This document shows, piece by piece, positions 36,303-49,116 of a stretch of DNA of 64,000 bases. The stretch is from NCBI RefSeq assembly GCF_030696805.1, contig NZ_JAUYRO010000012.1, forward strand, positions 62,001 through 126,000. Direction: 5' to 3'. This DNA is from Methyloversatilis sp. GTDB lineage: Bacteria; Pseudomonadota; Gammaproteobacteria; Burkholderiales; Rhodocyclaceae. The notes under the pieces are model-generated. The model saw nothing but the letters and a program-made list of their open reading frames with translations, did not search any database and was not told the origin of the DNA. The position numbers and the translations under genes were made by a program. Numbering within the stretch: the stretch's first letter is position 1; each line of letters opens with the position of its first letter.

Positions 36303-36610
36303 CGGTGATCTTCCAGATAGTCGATCACGCTCTGCAGGTGGCCGATCAATGTTGTCGCACAGAGCCGGAAATGAATTTCGCGACCGTGTCGCGACCGCTC
36401 AAGTATGCCGGCGTCGCACAGCAGCTTAAGATGATGCGACACGGTCGTCCGGCTCAACGTCGACGCCCGGGCGATGTCGCTGGCGTTCAGCTGAGCGCCC
36501 GGCTCGAACAGCAGCAGGATGCGCTGGCGTTCTTCATCGCCCAGCGCCGCAAAGACCTGCGACAGGTGCAGCCACTCCGGCGGGATGTCCGATCGGTACG
36601 TGCTTTTCAT
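36299..36610 (-). CDS. ArsR/SmtB-type transcriptional repressor
   Basis: 103 residues with a winged helix-turn-helix (ASTLSRTTVSHHLKLLCDAGIL, HGREIHFRL). There is no CxC metal site of classical ArsR; Cys residues occur singly (LLCDAG, RLCATT), so the ligand is unclear. Its stop overlaps the decarboxylase start (ATGA), so it heads the six-gene operon ending at 28304 and probably represses it. Confidence 0.9.
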   Translation of the reverse strand: MKSTYRSDIPPEWLHLSQVFAALGDEERQRILLLFEPGAQLNASDIARASTLSRTTVSHHLKLLCDAGILERSRHGREIHFRLCATTLIGHLQSVIDYLEDHR

Positions 36611-36712
36611 GTCGAAAAATATCGACTAATTGACGCCCCTCGTCAACCCCTGTACGTGTTGCAGCGCAACCGGGATGCCGTACGGCCACCTTCAATCTGC
36701 GCTTCGCTTGAA

Positions 36713-36741
36713 TTGACCCGTCTTGTAAGCTCATGTATCAT
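36713..36741 (+). promoter_or_regulatory. Probable ATP synthase operon promoter
   Basis: TTGACC (36713-36718) and TATCAT (36736-36741) are separated by the ideal 17 bases, giving a start near 36748 and a leader of about 120 bases before atpI. The 258-base gap between the ArsR gene and atpI holds no other gene that I can support. Confidence 0.55.
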
Positions 36742-36868
36742 CGCGGACTTTGTGTGTGGCGCATAAGTTCCATGTGTGCCGCTGCAATGCAGTTGGGGAT
36801 GTCGCGCAAGCGACGCTGACGTAGTAAATCGGACAGGTTCGCGCAGTGGGCCGGAAAGTCGCTGTGGA

Positions 36869-37234
36869 ATGGAAAGAGCAGGCATGCTGAAGGCCGTCAT
36901 GCTGCAGCTTTCGCTGATCCTGGTCACTACTGGTTGTGCGCTGTTGTTCGGCGGGGCGCTTGCGGGGTTGTCGGTGCTGCTGGGCGGATTGAGCTACGCG
37001 ATCCCGTCACTGCTGTTCGCCCTCAGGTTGAACCGGCTGACAAAAGTTGCTTCAGCGTCCGGCAACGCATATCCGCTCGAATTCTTCTTCGGCGAGGCGA
37101 TCAAGATCCTCTCGACGATTGGACTGCTGGCGTTGAGCCTTTACCTCGTGCCGGACCTCATGTGGGGCTGGTTTGTCGGAGGTCTGGCTGTCGCACTGCA
37201 GGCTGGTTTTTTTGCTTTCTTGCTCAAACACTGA
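36869..37234 (+). CDS. atpI: ATP synthase assembly protein AtpI
   Basis: About 121 residues with four hydrophobic helices (LQLSLILVTTGCALLFGG through the end). AtpI helps assemble the c-ring and is the usual first gene of the operon. Start at 36869 or 36884 (MLKAVML); both have purine-rich upstream sequence. It ends 1 base before atpB. Confidence 0.88.
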   Translation: MERAGMLKAVMLQLSLILVTTGCALLFGGALAGLSVLLGGLSYAIPSLLFALRLNRLTKVASASGNAYPLEFFFGEAIKILSTIGLLALSLYLVPDLMWGWFVGGLAVALQAGFFAFLLKH

Positions 37235-37235
37235 C

Positions 37236-38117
37236 ATGGCATCCGGAACCGAACTGACGCACGCCGCTCCCACCGCGGGCGAATACATCGCCCACCACCT
37301 TACGTTTCTGAACAACTCCGGCGAAATGCAGGCCAACCTGATTGATTTCGGGTTGTATAACGTCGATACGCTGTTCTATTCGATCGTGCTCGGTCTGCTG
37401 ACGGTGTTCCTGTTGCACCGCGCCGCAGCCAAGGCCACGTCAGGTGTTCCGGGCCGCTTCCAGGCCGCTGTCGAAATCCTTGTTGAAATGGTTGCCGATC
37501 AGGCCAAGGGCATGATCCACAGTGAAGAGTCGCGCCGCTTCGTGGCGCCGCTCGCGCTGACCGTGTTCATCTGGATATTCTTCATGAACGCGATGGACCT
37601 GCTGCCGGTCGATCTGCTGCCGCGCATCTGGGAAGGCGTCTATGCCGCTGCGGGCCACGATCCGCACCATGCCTACATGCGCGTCGTGCCGACCGCCGAC
37701 ATCAATGCAACGATGGGCATGTCGATTGCCGTGTTGCTTCTGTGCCTGTACTACAACGTAAAGATCAAGGGTGCCGGTGGTTGGTTCCACGAACTGATTT
37801 CGGCACCGTTCGGCAACCACATCCTGCTGGCGCCGTTCAACTTCGCGATGAACGTCATCGAATTCCTCGCAAAGACCGTCTCGCACGGCATGCGGCTGTT
37901 CGGCAACATGTTTGCAGGCGAACTCATTTTCATGCTGATCGCGCTGATGGGTGGCGCATGGACCGGCATGAACGCACCGAGCATCCTGCTCGCAGCCGGC
38001 CATTTCGTTGCCGGCCTGTCCTGGGCGATCTTTCACATCCTGGTGATCACGCTGCAGGCATTCATTTTCATGATGCTGACGCTGGTGTACATCGGCCAGG
38101 CGCATGACGGTCACTGA
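37236..38117 (+). CDS. atpB: ATP synthase F0 subunit a
   Basis: 293 residues, five or more membrane helices. The proton-path Arg is in SHGMRLFGNMFAGEL; the family start MASGTELTHA-PTAGEYI-HHL is typical of betaproteobacteria. Forms the stator half-channels next to the c-ring in the inner membrane. Starts 1 base after atpI. Confidence 0.97.
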   Translation: MASGTELTHAAPTAGEYIAHHLTFLNNSGEMQANLIDFGLYNVDTLFYSIVLGLLTVFLLHRAAAKATSGVPGRFQAAVEILVEMVADQAKGMIHSEESRRFVAPLALTVFIWIFFMNAMDLLPVDLLPRIWEGVYAAAGHDPHHAYMRVVPTADINATMGMSIAVLLLCLYYNVKIKGAGGWFHELISAPFGNHILLAPFNFAMNVIEFLAKTVSHGMRLFGNMFAGELIFMLIALMGGAWTGMNAPSILLAAGHFVAGLSWAIFHILVITLQAFIFMMLTLVYIGQAHDGH

Positions 38118-38163
38118 TTTGCAGTTCATCAGGTTGTCGTAGTTTTTTAATTTTTATCATTAA

Positions 38164-38409
<246 letters not shown>

Positions 38410-38454
38410 GACAGGCAACCGCCCCAACACCGACTCATTGAAGGGAAAGTTGCC

Positions 38455-38928
38455 GTGAATCTGAACGCAACGCTCATCATCCAGCTCGTGGTGTTCCTGT
38501 CGTTCGTGTGGTTTACGAAGAATTTCGTATGGCCGCCCATCGTCAAGGCACTCGACGAGCGTGCGAAGAAGGTCGCTGACGGACTGGCTGCTGCGGACAA
38601 GGCGAAGGCCGATCTGGCCAATGCCGAGAAGCGCTCGATGGAAGAGCTGCGCTCCGCGCGCGAATCCGCCGCCGAGCTCCGCGCAGGCGCTGAAAAGCAG
38701 GCCGGCAAGCTGGTCGAGGATGCCCGCGCGGAAGCCAATCGCATCATCGCCGCCGCCCGCGAAGCCGCGACCACCGAAGCCGGTGCCGCTGCCCAGAAGG
38801 CCAAGGACGCATTGCGCGATCAGGTGGCAGCGCTTGCCGTCGCGGGTGCCGAACGCATCCTGCGTCGCGAAATCAACGCTCAAACCCACGCCGATCTGCT
38901 CTCCAACCTGAAACAGGAATTGAGCTGA
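38455..38928 (+). CDS. atpF: ATP synthase F0 subunit b
   Basis: 157 residues from a GTG start (45 bases after atpE, GGGAAAG upstream). One N-terminal membrane helix ([15 protein letters not shown]) and a long Ala/Lys/Glu-rich coiled coil form the peripheral stalk. Confidence 0.96.
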   Translation: MNLNATLIIQLVVFLSFVWFTKNFVWPPIVKALDERAKKVADGLAAADKAKADLANAEKRSMEELRSARESAAELRAGAEKQAGKLVEDARAEANRIIAAAREAATTEAGAAAQKAKDALRDQVAALAVAGAERILRREINAQTHADLLSNLKQELS

Positions 38929-38932
38929 CACC

Positions 38933-39469
38933 ATGGCAGAGAACGTCACCATCGCGCGACCGTACGCTGAAGCCGCTTTCCAGCTCGCCAGGGAAGCCGG
39001 TGCGCTGTCTGCCTGGGCCGATGCGCTGGGCTGCATGGCGGCCGCAGCGTCCGACCCGGCCGTTCGCCAGCTGTTGTCCGATCCCACACGCACGTCCGTG
39101 GATCGCGGCTTCCTGTTTCTCGCCGCAGTTCCGGGCGAGCTGACCGACGAGCACCGCAGCTTCGTGCGCGTACTGGCCCAGAACAACAGGCTGTCGCTGC
39201 TGCCCGAGGTGTGCGAGCAGTTTGTCAGCCTGAAGAACGATCACGAGCTCAATGCCGTGGCCTACGTCAGTTCGGCCTTTCCGATGGACGACGCCACCGT
39301 GGCGCGTCTGCTGGCCGACCTGGAACCGCGTTTCGGCCGTCGCCTCGAGGCGCGGGTGAGCATCGATCCGGAATTGATCGGCGGTGTGAAGGTTGCGGTC
39401 GGTGACGAAGTGATCGACGCCTCGGTCCGCGGCAAGCTTGCCGCCATGGCCACTGCGCTACAGAACTAG
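38933..39469 (+). CDS. atpH: ATP synthase F1 subunit delta
   Basis: 178 residues, family length. Starts [19 protein letters not shown] and ends with the conserved [20 protein letters not shown] segment. Connects the peripheral stalk to the F1 head. Four bases after atpF. Confidence 0.96.
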   Translation: MAENVTIARPYAEAAFQLAREAGALSAWADALGCMAAAASDPAVRQLLSDPTRTSVDRGFLFLAAVPGELTDEHRSFVRVLAQNNRLSLLPEVCEQFVSLKNDHELNAVAYVSSAFPMDDATVARLLADLEPRFGRRLEARVSIDPELIGGVKVAVGDEVIDASVRGKLAAMATALQN

Positions 39470-39479
39470 GAGTTTTTTG

Positions 39480-41018
<1,539 letters not shown>

Positions 41019-41039
41019 GCGCGCGGACCGGAGATAACC

Positions 41040-41909
41040 ATGGCCAGCGGAAAAGAAATCCGTACCAAGATCAAGAGCGTGCAAAACACGAAGAAGATCA
41101 CCAAGGCGATGGAGATGGTGGCTGCATCCAAGATGCGCAAGGCGCAGGACAGGATGCGGGCTGCCCGCCCCTACGCCGACACGATCCGTCGTCTTGCCGC
41201 CAATCTGTCCGCCGCCACCGCCAGCGAGTACAAGCACCCGTTCCTTGCGACCGTCGGTCAGATCAAGCGCGTCGGCGTCATCGTCGTCACGACCGACAAG
41301 GGTCTGTGCGGCGGCATGAACACCAATGTGCTGCGCCTCGCCCTGAATTCGATGAAGGAATGGGAAGCGAAGGGCGCGACCGAAATCCGCGTTGCCGCCA
41401 TCGGCAACAAGGGTCTGGGTTTCATGCAGCGCATGGGCGCCAAGGTGGTGTCGCAGGCAACGCAGCTGGGCGACACGCCGCACCTGGAAAAGCTGATCGG
41501 CACCGTCAAGGTGATGATCGATGCCTTCCAGGCCGGCGAGCTCGACGCGGTGTATATGTCCTTCACCCGCTTCATCAACACGATGAAGCAGGAGCCCGTG
41601 ATGGAGCAGCTGCTGCCGCTGACCGGTGATCGCCTCGGTACGCCGCAGGGCACGTGGGATTACCTGTACGAGCCGGACCCGCAGGTGGTGATCGATGAGT
41701 TGCTCGTCCGTTACGTCGAAGCGCTGGTGTATCAGTCAGTCGCCGAGAACATGGCGTCCGAACAAAGCGCGCGCATGGTGGCCATGAAGGCGGCCTCCGA
41801 CAATGCGGGCAATGTCATCGGCGAATTGCAGCTGGTCTATAACAAGACCCGCCAGGCGGCGATCACGAAGGAGCTGTCCGAAATCGTCGGCGGCGCCGCT
41901 GCAGTCTGA
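41040..41909 (+). CDS. atpG: ATP synthase F1 subunit gamma
   Basis: 289 residues. N-terminal helix [20 protein letters not shown] and C-terminal helix ending [15 protein letters not shown] form the rotating central shaft. [11 protein letters not shown] is conserved. Twenty-one bases after atpA. Confidence 0.97.
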   Translation: MASGKEIRTKIKSVQNTKKITKAMEMVAASKMRKAQDRMRAARPYADTIRRLAANLSAATASEYKHPFLATVGQIKRVGVIVVTTDKGLCGGMNTNVLRLALNSMKEWEAKGATEIRVAAIGNKGLGFMQRMGAKVVSQATQLGDTPHLEKLIGTVKVMIDAFQAGELDAVYMSFTRFINTMKQEPVMEQLLPLTGDRLGTPQGTWDYLYEPDPQVVIDELLVRYVEALVYQSVAENMASEQSARMVAMKAASDNAGNVIGELQLVYNKTRQAAITKELSEIVGGAAAV

Positions 41910-41941
41910 TCGCGCACAATGATTTTTTGTATTGGGGATAG

Positions 41942-43348
<1,407 letters not shown>

Positions 43349-43413
43349 TGCACCGGCGTGTGCGGTGACGGGTTAGCCCGCTGCCGCACACGGGCAGCAT
43401 TCACGGAGTACTT

Positions 43414-43836
43414 ATGTCCAAGACCGTACATGTCGACGTGGTCAGCGCGGAAGAGAAGATTTTCTCCGGGCTGGCGGAATTCGTCGTGTTGCCGGGCGAA
43501 AGCGGCGAACTGGGTATCCTGCCCGGCCACACGCCGCTGATCACGCGCATCCGCCCGGGCGAAGTGCGCATCAAGTTGCCGAACCAGGACGCCGAAGAAT
43601 TCGTGTTCGTGGCCGGTGGCATGCTCGAAGTACAGCCGGGTCTGGTGACCGTGCTGGCGGACACCGCGATCCGCGGCGCTGATCTCGATGAAGCGAAGGC
43701 GCTTGACGCGAAGCGCCAAGCCGAAGAGGCGCTGTCGAACCGCAACGCCTCGATGGATTACGCAGCCGCCCAGGCGGAACTCGCATCCGCCGTGGCCCAG
43801 TTGGCGGCGATCCAGAAGCTGCGCAAACGCCACTGA
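43414..43836 (+). CDS. atpC: ATP synthase F1 subunit epsilon
   Basis: 140 residues, last gene of the operon. Beta-sandwich N-terminus ([20 protein letters not shown]) and a C-terminal helical hairpin that can inhibit ATP hydrolysis. Followed at once by a strong terminator. Confidence 0.97.
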   Translation: MSKTVHVDVVSAEEKIFSGLAEFVVLPGESGELGILPGHTPLITRIRPGEVRIKLPNQDAEEFVFVAGGMLEVQPGLVTVLADTAIRGADLDEAKALDAKRQAEEALSNRNASMDYAAAQAELASAVAQLAAIQKLRKRH

Positions 43837-43864
43837 GCGTTTTGCAGCGCAAGACAAGGGAAAG

Positions 43865-43887
43865 GGCAGACTTCGGTCTGCCTTTTT
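43865..43887 (+). terminator. Intrinsic terminator of the ATP synthase operon
   Basis: GGCAGAC-TTCG-GTCTGCC forms a 7-bp stem with a stable UUCG tetraloop, followed by TTTTT, 28 bases after atpC. Confidence 0.9.
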
Positions 43888-43944
43888 CGTTTCAGGCAGC
43901 CATTCGTGTCAAGCAAACATGCGTTCCAGCGCAGAATGCTGACC

Positions 43945-45426
43945 ATGGCTTCGCCTTCGCATGATCTGCTGATCGTCGGTGCCGGCATCAATGGAGCCGG
44001 GATTGCGCGCGACGCCGCGTTGCGGGGCTTGTCTGTCGTTGTCTGCGACCGCGGCGACATCGCCGGTGCGACCTCTTCGGCGTCGACGAAGCTGATCCAC
44101 GGAGGCATCCGCTATCTGGAACACGCTGCGTTCGGGCTGGTGCGCGAATCCCTGCGCGAGCGCGAGGTTCTCGGGCGCATCGCTGCCCACCTCGTGCGGC
44201 CGCAGCGTTTCGTCGTGCCGCACACCGGTGAGCGGCCGGCCTGGATGCTGGCGCTCGGTCTGAGCTTGTATGACCTGCTTGCCGGCCGTCACAGTCTGCC
44301 GGCATCGCAACGTTTGCCGCCGGACTTTCCGTTGCTGCGTGAGCTTGATCCGCCGGTCACCGGCGCCCACGCTTACTTCGACCTATGGGTGGACGACGCC
44401 CGCCTGACGCTGACCAATCTGATGGATGCGCACGCGCATGGCGCGGAGGTGCTGCCCCGGCATGAGTTGGTCGCCGTCAGCGCCGACCCGACATCGGGCT
44501 GGCGCTGTGAGCTGTCCGGGCGCGCCGGGAGGCGCGCAATTCACGCGCGTTGCGTGGCCAATGTCGCCGGACCATGGGTAGGCGAAGTAGAGCAGTTGCG
44601 GGGTGTGCCATCACCGCCATTGAGACTGGTGCAGGGCACCCACATTCTGCTGCCCCGGCTGCATGCCGGAGACGACGCGTGGTTGCTACAGCAGCCCGAT
44701 CGGCGCGTCGTGTTCGTCATCCCGTGGGACGCGCATTCGCATCTGGTCGGCACGACCGAAACGGAACTGGCTTCGCCGTCCGGATCGGGTGCTACCGACG
44801 TTGAATTCGAGTACTTGCTGTCGGCAGTGCAGCGCGCTTTTGGCCGTCGTCTGCACACCGAAGACATCGAGTGGGCGTTCAGCGGCATGAGACCGTTGAT
44901 CGGTGGTGATGGGAAGGATGCGCGCACGGCAAGCCGCGAATATCGACTGTCGCTTGAGGCAACGGACCGTCGGCGGGCCTGGCTCACCGTACAGGGCGGA
45001 AAGCTCACGACCTACAGGCGACTTGCCGAGAGTGCAGTCGATCTGCTGATCGGCCCGCTCAGCGGTACTACCCGTTCATCGACCGCGGACCAATTCCTGC
45101 CCGGTTCAGGCCCCGCGGGTTCCGCAGCGCTCGCCAGCCTGCACGGGAAGGCTGGCGTCGTCCCGAAGGGATGGATTGACGCGCTGTGGCATCGCCACGG
45201 CACCCTGACTGGGCAGTTGATCGACGATCACGCCAGTGGGGCAGACGGCGCCGGCCGTGATTTCGGTGGTGGCCTGTTCGAGGCGGAGGCGCGCTGGTGC
45301 GCCGAAAATGAATGGGCGACGGAGGCTGATGACGTGATGTGGCGTCGCACGCGATGCGGCGTGCGGATGACGCCCGCACAGCGGGCTGCATTCACCGGGT
45401 GGTGGAGCGCTCAGCCTTTTGGCTGA
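43945..45426 (+). CDS. glpD: Glycerol-3-phosphate dehydrogenase
   Basis: 493 residues from ATG 43945 (43936 or a GTG at 43906 are alternatives). The FAD-binding motif LIVGAGINGAGIARDAALRG is at the N-terminus, and STKLIHGGIRYLEH is the GlpD signature. Oxidises glycerol-3-phosphate to dihydroxyacetone phosphate and passes electrons to quinone at the inner membrane. No glpF, glpK or glpR is adjacent. Its 3' end overlaps the convergent ubiJ gene by 16 bases. Confidence 0.93.
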   Translation: MASPSHDLLIVGAGINGAGIARDAALRGLSVVVCDRGDIAGATSSASTKLIHGGIRYLEHAAFGLVRESLREREVLGRIAAHLVRPQRFVVPHTGERPAWMLALGLSLYDLLAGRHSLPASQRLPPDFPLLRELDPPVTGAHAYFDLWVDDARLTLTNLMDAHAHGAEVLPRHELVAVSADPTSGWRCELSGRAGRRAIHARCVANVAGPWVGEVEQLRGVPSPPLRLVQGTHILLPRLHAGDDAWLLQQPDRRVVFVIPWDAHSHLVGTTETELASPSGSGATDVEFEYLLSAVQRAFGRRLHTEDIEWAFSGMRPLIGGDGKDARTASREYRLSLEATDRRRAWLTVQGGKLTTYRRLAESAVDLLIGPLSGTTRSSTADQFLPGSGPAGSAALASLHGKAGVVPKGWIDALWHRHGTLTGQLIDDHASGADGAGRDFGGGLFEAEARWCAENEWATEADDVMWRRTRCGVRMTPAQRAAFTGWWSAQPFG

Positions 45427-46004
45427 GCCCGGCGTTCGAGCAGCTCGATCCGCTTCTGCAGACGGGAGTAATCGTCCCGCAAGGTATCCACACCCGACGC
45501 GAACGCAGCGGACGCCGCGGGCCGGATCAGCATCTGCGCCTCGTCAGCGACGTATTCCGAACCGGCACTCGCAAATCGCTTCGCCAGATCACTGCCGGAG
45601 GACAACAGCGCGCGCGCACTGCCCACCATGCGCTCGGCCGCCACATCGCCGACCACGCGGCTGAGATCTTCGGCGGTGTCCCAGCGGAGCGAACGCAGCA
45701 CCTGTCCGAGGGTTTCGGCCAACGCAGCGTCTCCGTCGATGCGCGCTTCGCGCAGCACGCCTTCACCCTGGTGCGGCAGGCGCAGCAGCGCATCGGCCGG
45801 CAGACGCAGCGTGACGGAAGGGTGGATCTGAGCAGATTCGGCCAGCCTGCCGTCCGCTTCGATCGCAAACGCCACACTGACTTCACCGATCGCAAGCCGT
45901 GCATGGCGACCGGCATGCGCGGAAAGCCTTTCCTGCGCGCCCGGCGTCTGGGCAAGCAGGTGATTGAGCACCTTCAGTGCGGTCGCAGCGAGCAAGGCGC
46001 TCAT
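45411..46004 (-). CDS. ubiJ: Ubiquinone biosynthesis accessory factor UbiJ
   Basis: 197 residues with an N-terminal SCP2 lipid-binding domain (NHLLAQTPGAQERLSAHAGRH; VTLRLPADALL) and a C-terminal coiled coil (DTLRDDYSRLQKRIELLERR). UbiJ with UbiK organises the soluble Ubi complex. It lies downstream of ubiE as usual, but ubiB, its common next neighbour, is not present: glpD converges here instead. Confidence 0.88.
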   Translation of the reverse strand: MSALLAATALKVLNHLLAQTPGAQERLSAHAGRHARLAIGEVSVAFAIEADGRLAESAQIHPSVTLRLPADALLRLPHQGEGVLREARIDGDAALAETLGQVLRSLRWDTAEDLSRVVGDVAAERMVGSARALLSSGSDLAKRFASAGSEYVADEAQMLIRPAASAAFASGVDTLRDDYSRLQKRIELLERRAQPKG

Positions 46005-46010
46005 CCCCGC

Positions 46011-46901
46011 TTATTCCATCTGCTGGATGCCGGCAATGAGCCAGCCACGGTCGCCCGACACGGGCTTCGACAGGTGCCACACCTCATCGAACGACTCCGG
46101 CGACGCATCAGCCTGTTCGCGGATCAGACCGTAGAAGCGCACGCTGGCGACGTACTGTGTGTCTTCGGTGGTGACATCGAGCAGCACGGCTTCAACCTGG
46201 ACCACATCGGTGGATTGTGGCTCGTTGCCGCGCTCCTGGATCTGCATGCGGATTTCAGCGAATACTTCCGGCGTCGTGAAGCTGCGGATGTCCTCCACGT
46301 CACCGGCATCGTTCGCCGCCTGAAGGCGCACGAAGTTCAGCTTGGCCTGACGCAGAAAGCCAGCCACGTCGAAATCAGCCGGGATGTGCGCTGGCGCGGT
46401 TGTCGCTGCGGCGGAGCCACCGGCAGCGGGCGCGTCAAAGGGCTGAACCTGGGGCGGCGCGTAAGCCGGACGACCGGCGGCGGCAGCCGCGTACTGCATG
46501 CCCGCCTGCGGAGCCGGCGACTTGCGGCGTGCAAACACGCGCCACAGCACCAGCGCGCCGACGACCAACAGCGCGATCATCATGAAGGATGCGAGTTCTT
46601 CACCGAATCCGAGGTGCGAAGCCAACGCGGCCAGGCCGATGCCGGCGGCCAGACCGGCCAGCGGACCCATCCACGAACGCTTCGCCGGTTGCGCGGCTGC
46701 GCCGGCTGCTGCTGCGCCCGACTGTTGCGTAGCCGACGACGTGTTCTGTGCCGGCGCCGGCGTGGCGTCGCGCTTCATCACAGACGAATCGCGCTGCGAT
46801 CCGAACGACTTGCTGCCACCGAGCCGCTTGGCTTCGGCTTCGTAGGTCATGCCGCCGAAACTGACGACGGTGGCAAAAAGCATCAGCAGGAACTTCTTCA
46901 T
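46011..46901 (-). CDS. Tim44-like domain membrane protein
   Basis: 296 residues. Signal-anchor MKKFLLMLFATVVSFGGM, then a Ser/Ala/Gln-rich linker, two membrane helices (PLAGLAAGIGLAALASHLGF; MIALLVVGALVLWRVFA) and a C-terminal Tim44 domain (about 170-296; FLRQAKLNFVRLQAAND). Such proteins sit between ubiE and ubiJ/ubiB in betaproteobacteria; function unknown. Confidence 0.85.
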   Translation of the reverse strand: MKKFLLMLFATVVSFGGMTYEAEAKRLGGSKSFGSQRDSSVMKRDATPAPAQNTSSATQQSGAAAAGAAAQPAKRSWMGPLAGLAAGIGLAALASHLGFGEELASFMMIALLVVGALVLWRVFARRKSPAPQAGMQYAAAAAGRPAYAPPQVQPFDAPAAGGSAAATTAPAHIPADFDVAGFLRQAKLNFVRLQAANDAGDVEDIRSFTTPEVFAEIRMQIQERGNEPQSTDVVQVEAVLLDVTTEDTQYVASVRFYGLIREQADASPESFDEVWHLSKPVSGDRGWLIAGIQQME

Positions 46902-46963
46902 TCTGTTGTCTCCTCGGGTAAGGCGGAAAAACGAGGTCAGTGACGAAGCCAGTCCGGCTTCGG

Positions 46964-46987
46964 ATTCACTGCCTGATTCACCGCCTG
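46964..46987. repeat. Tandem 12-base direct repeat upstream of the Tim44-like gene
   Basis: ATTCACTGCCTG is followed immediately by ATTCACCGCCTG (11 of 12 identical) in the 165-base gap between ubiE and the Tim44-like gene. A short stem CGAAGCC-AGTCC-GGCTTCG lies just before it (46944-46962). Function not evident. Confidence 0.4.
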
Positions 46988-47066
46988 AAAAATTAGCACA
47001 CTAATGGACCGCGAGCTACGCGGAAGGTTCGCTTCTTTCTCGTCGGATTGCCAGGGCTGCAGGCGT

Positions 47067-47804
47067 TCAGAGCTTGAAGCCGCGGTGCAGTGCGACCACA
47101 CCGGCACTCAGGTTGAAGTACTCAACCCGACCGAGGCCGGCGTCGCGCATCATTCCGGCCAGCGTGTCCTGGTCGGGGTGCATGCGGATCGACTCGGCCA
47201 GATAGCGATAGCTGGCTTCGTCCTTCGCCACTTGACGGCCCAGCCAGGGCAGCACCTTGAATGAGTACAGGTCGTAGGCCTTCTCCAGCGGTTTGGCGAT
47301 GCGCGAAAATTCCAGCACCAGCGAGCGGCCGCCCGGCTTGAGTACGCGCCGGAACTCGGCCAGCGCGCGGTCCTTGTGCGTCATGTTGCGCAGACCGAAA
47401 GCGACCGTGACGCAATCGAAGTAATTGTCCGGGAAGGGCAGCTTTTCGGCGTCGCACAGCAGGCTGGGCAGCAATAGTCCGGCATTGGTCAGCCGGTCAC
47501 GGCCTTCGCGCAGCATGTCCGGATTGATGTCGGTGTGCCACACCTCGCCGGTTTCGCCGGCACGCTTGGCATGCGCAATGGTCAGGTCGCCGGTGCCGGC
47601 TGCCACGTCAAGCACGCGCTGCCCCTGACGCACGCCGGCCATCTGGATCGCGAAAGCTTTCCAGCCGCGGTGCAGGCCGCCGGACATCAGGTCGTTCATG
47701 ATGTCGTAACGCCGGGCGACCGACGAAAACACGCTCGACACACGCTTCGCCTTCGCCGCCTCGGCGACGCGCTCGAATCCGAAATCGGTGGAGGGTTCGC
47801 TCAT
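47067..47804 (-). CDS. ubiE: Ubiquinone/menaquinone C-methyltransferase UbiE
   Basis: 245 residues from ATG 47804 ([11 protein letters not shown]). Class I methyltransferase motifs [11 protein letters not shown] and [13 protein letters not shown] identify UbiE, which methylates the quinone ring using S-adenosylmethionine. It starts 8 bases after the DUF971 gene, a conserved pairing. Confidence 0.97.
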   Translation of the reverse strand: MSEPSTDFGFERVAEAAKAKRVSSVFSSVARRYDIMNDLMSGGLHRGWKAFAIQMAGVRQGQRVLDVAAGTGDLTIAHAKRAGETGEVWHTDINPDMLREGRDRLTNAGLLLPSLLCDAEKLPFPDNYFDCVTVAFGLRNMTHKDRALAEFRRVLKPGGRSLVLEFSRIAKPLEKAYDLYSFKVLPWLGRQVAKDEASYRYLAESIRMHPDQDTLAGMMRDAGLGRVEYFNLSAGVVALHRGFKL

Positions 47805-47811
47805 GCTTTGC

Positions 47812-48234
47812 TCAATGGGAGTGGCCGCAGCCACCCTTGGCTGCAGGCGGCGGCGTCAGTGCAGGATCGCGGCTGGCGCCGGCGGCATCAAGGCGGGCCA
47901 GATAATCGGACCACAGCGCTTGCTGGTTCTCGCCCAGCAAGTACAGATAGTCCCAGGAGTAGATACCGCTGTCGTGTCCGTCGGAAAAAACCGGCTTCAC
48001 CGCATACGAGCCGACCGGCTCGACGCGCGCGATGTCGATGTCGCGTTTGCCGACCTGCAGCGTTTCCTGGCCCGGTCCGTGGCCGCGTACCTCGGCCGAA
48101 GGCGAGCACACGCGGAGGAATTCGAAACTGAAGCTGAAGTGCTGCCCGTTGTCGAAACTGACGTCCATCAACTTCGATTTCTGCTGCACCTTGATTTCGG
48201 TGGGAATCGGGGTGTCCTTGTCGAGACCGGCCAT
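47812..48234 (-). CDS. DUF971 (GBBH-like N-terminal domain) protein
   Basis: 140 residues from ATG 48234 (48246 also possible). Core [20 protein letters not shown] and [17 protein letters not shown] match the short DUF971 family, which resembles the N-terminal domain of gamma-butyrobetaine hydroxylase. The C-terminus is Gly/Cys/His-rich (KGGCGHSH), suggesting metal binding. Precedes ubiE. Confidence 0.85.
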   Translation of the reverse strand: MAGLDKDTPIPTEIKVQQKSKLMDVSFDNGQHFSFSFEFLRVCSPSAEVRGHGPGQETLQVGKRDIDIARVEPVGSYAVKPVFSDGHDSGIYSWDYLYLLGENQQALWSDYLARLDAAGASRDPALTPPPAAKGGCGHSH

Positions 48235-48320
48235 GATTTTCTGCATTGGATACGAAGAATGTCGATGATACCGCGCGCCGCGCGCACTGCCGTCGTGGAC
48301 GCGCATACAGCAGTCGGATG

Positions 48321-48338
48321 CTGTCACTAAATCGTCAT
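48321..48338 (+). promoter_or_regulatory. Probable Pho box upstream of phoB
   Basis: CTGTCAC-TAAA-TCGTCAT has the 7-4-7 layout of the PhoB box (CTGTCAT-AAAT-CTGTCAT) with three mismatches in the repeats. It lies 53 bases before phoB, so PhoB autoregulation under phosphate limitation is likely. Confidence 0.6.
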
Positions 48339-48390
48339 CGTACTGAAATAGACTCCGCAACGATCCATCACCGGAACGACCCTCATCGTC

Positions 48391-49080
48391 ATGGCCCGCA
48401 TACTCGTTGTCGAGGACGAACCGTCCATTCAGGAACTGATCAGCGTGACCCTCACGCGCACCGGCCACGATCCGCTGCGCGCGCTCGACGCCGAAACCGC
48501 GCTGCGCCTGATGCAGGCCGAATTGCCCGATCTGGTGCTGCTCGACTGGATGTTGCCCGGGCAAAGCGGCATTGATCTTGCGCGCAGGTTGCGCAGCGAT
48601 GAACGTACGCGCGGCGTGCCCATCATCATGCTGACCGCGCGCGGCGACGAACAGTCCAAGGTGACCGGGCTGGAAACCGGCGCCGACGACTATGTCACCA
48701 AGCCTTTTTCGCCACGCGAGCTGGCGGCGCGAATCAAGGCGGTGCTGCGCCGACAGAAGCCGCAGGCCACCGAAGATCCGGTAGAGATCGAAGGCCTGCG
48801 CCTCGACCCGGCGACTCATCGCGTCACCGCCCGCGGCGCAGCCGTCATGCTGGGCCCGACCGAATTCCGCCTGCTGCATTTTTTCATGACGCACGCCGAG
48901 CGGGTGCATTCGCGCGCCCAGCTGCTCGACAGCGTGTGGGGCGATCACGTATTCGTCGAGGAGCGGACCGTGGATGTGCATATCCGTCGCCTGCGCAGCG
49001 TGCTCGAAGCGAGCGGCCACGACACACTGATCCAGACCGTGCGCGGCAGTGGCTACAGACTGTCCTGCCAGAAGGAATAG
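48391..49080 (+). CDS. phoB: Phosphate regulon response regulator PhoB
   Basis: 229 residues: receiver domain (phospho-Asp in LVLLDWMLPG) and a winged-helix DNA-binding domain (VFVEERTVDVHIRRLRSVLE). Activates phosphate-starvation genes. Followed by phoR after 36 bases; no pst or phoU genes are in the window. Confidence 0.95.
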   Translation: MARILVVEDEPSIQELISVTLTRTGHDPLRALDAETALRLMQAELPDLVLLDWMLPGQSGIDLARRLRSDERTRGVPIIMLTARGDEQSKVTGLETGADDYVTKPFSPRELAARIKAVLRRQKPQATEDPVEIEGLRLDPATHRVTARGAAVMLGPTEFRLLHFFMTHAERVHSRAQLLDSVWGDHVFVEERTVDVHIRRLRSVLEASGHDTLIQTVRGSGYRLSCQKE

Positions 49081-49116
49081 CGCGCGATAATCCGCGAATG
49101 AACGGATCGTTCCGCC

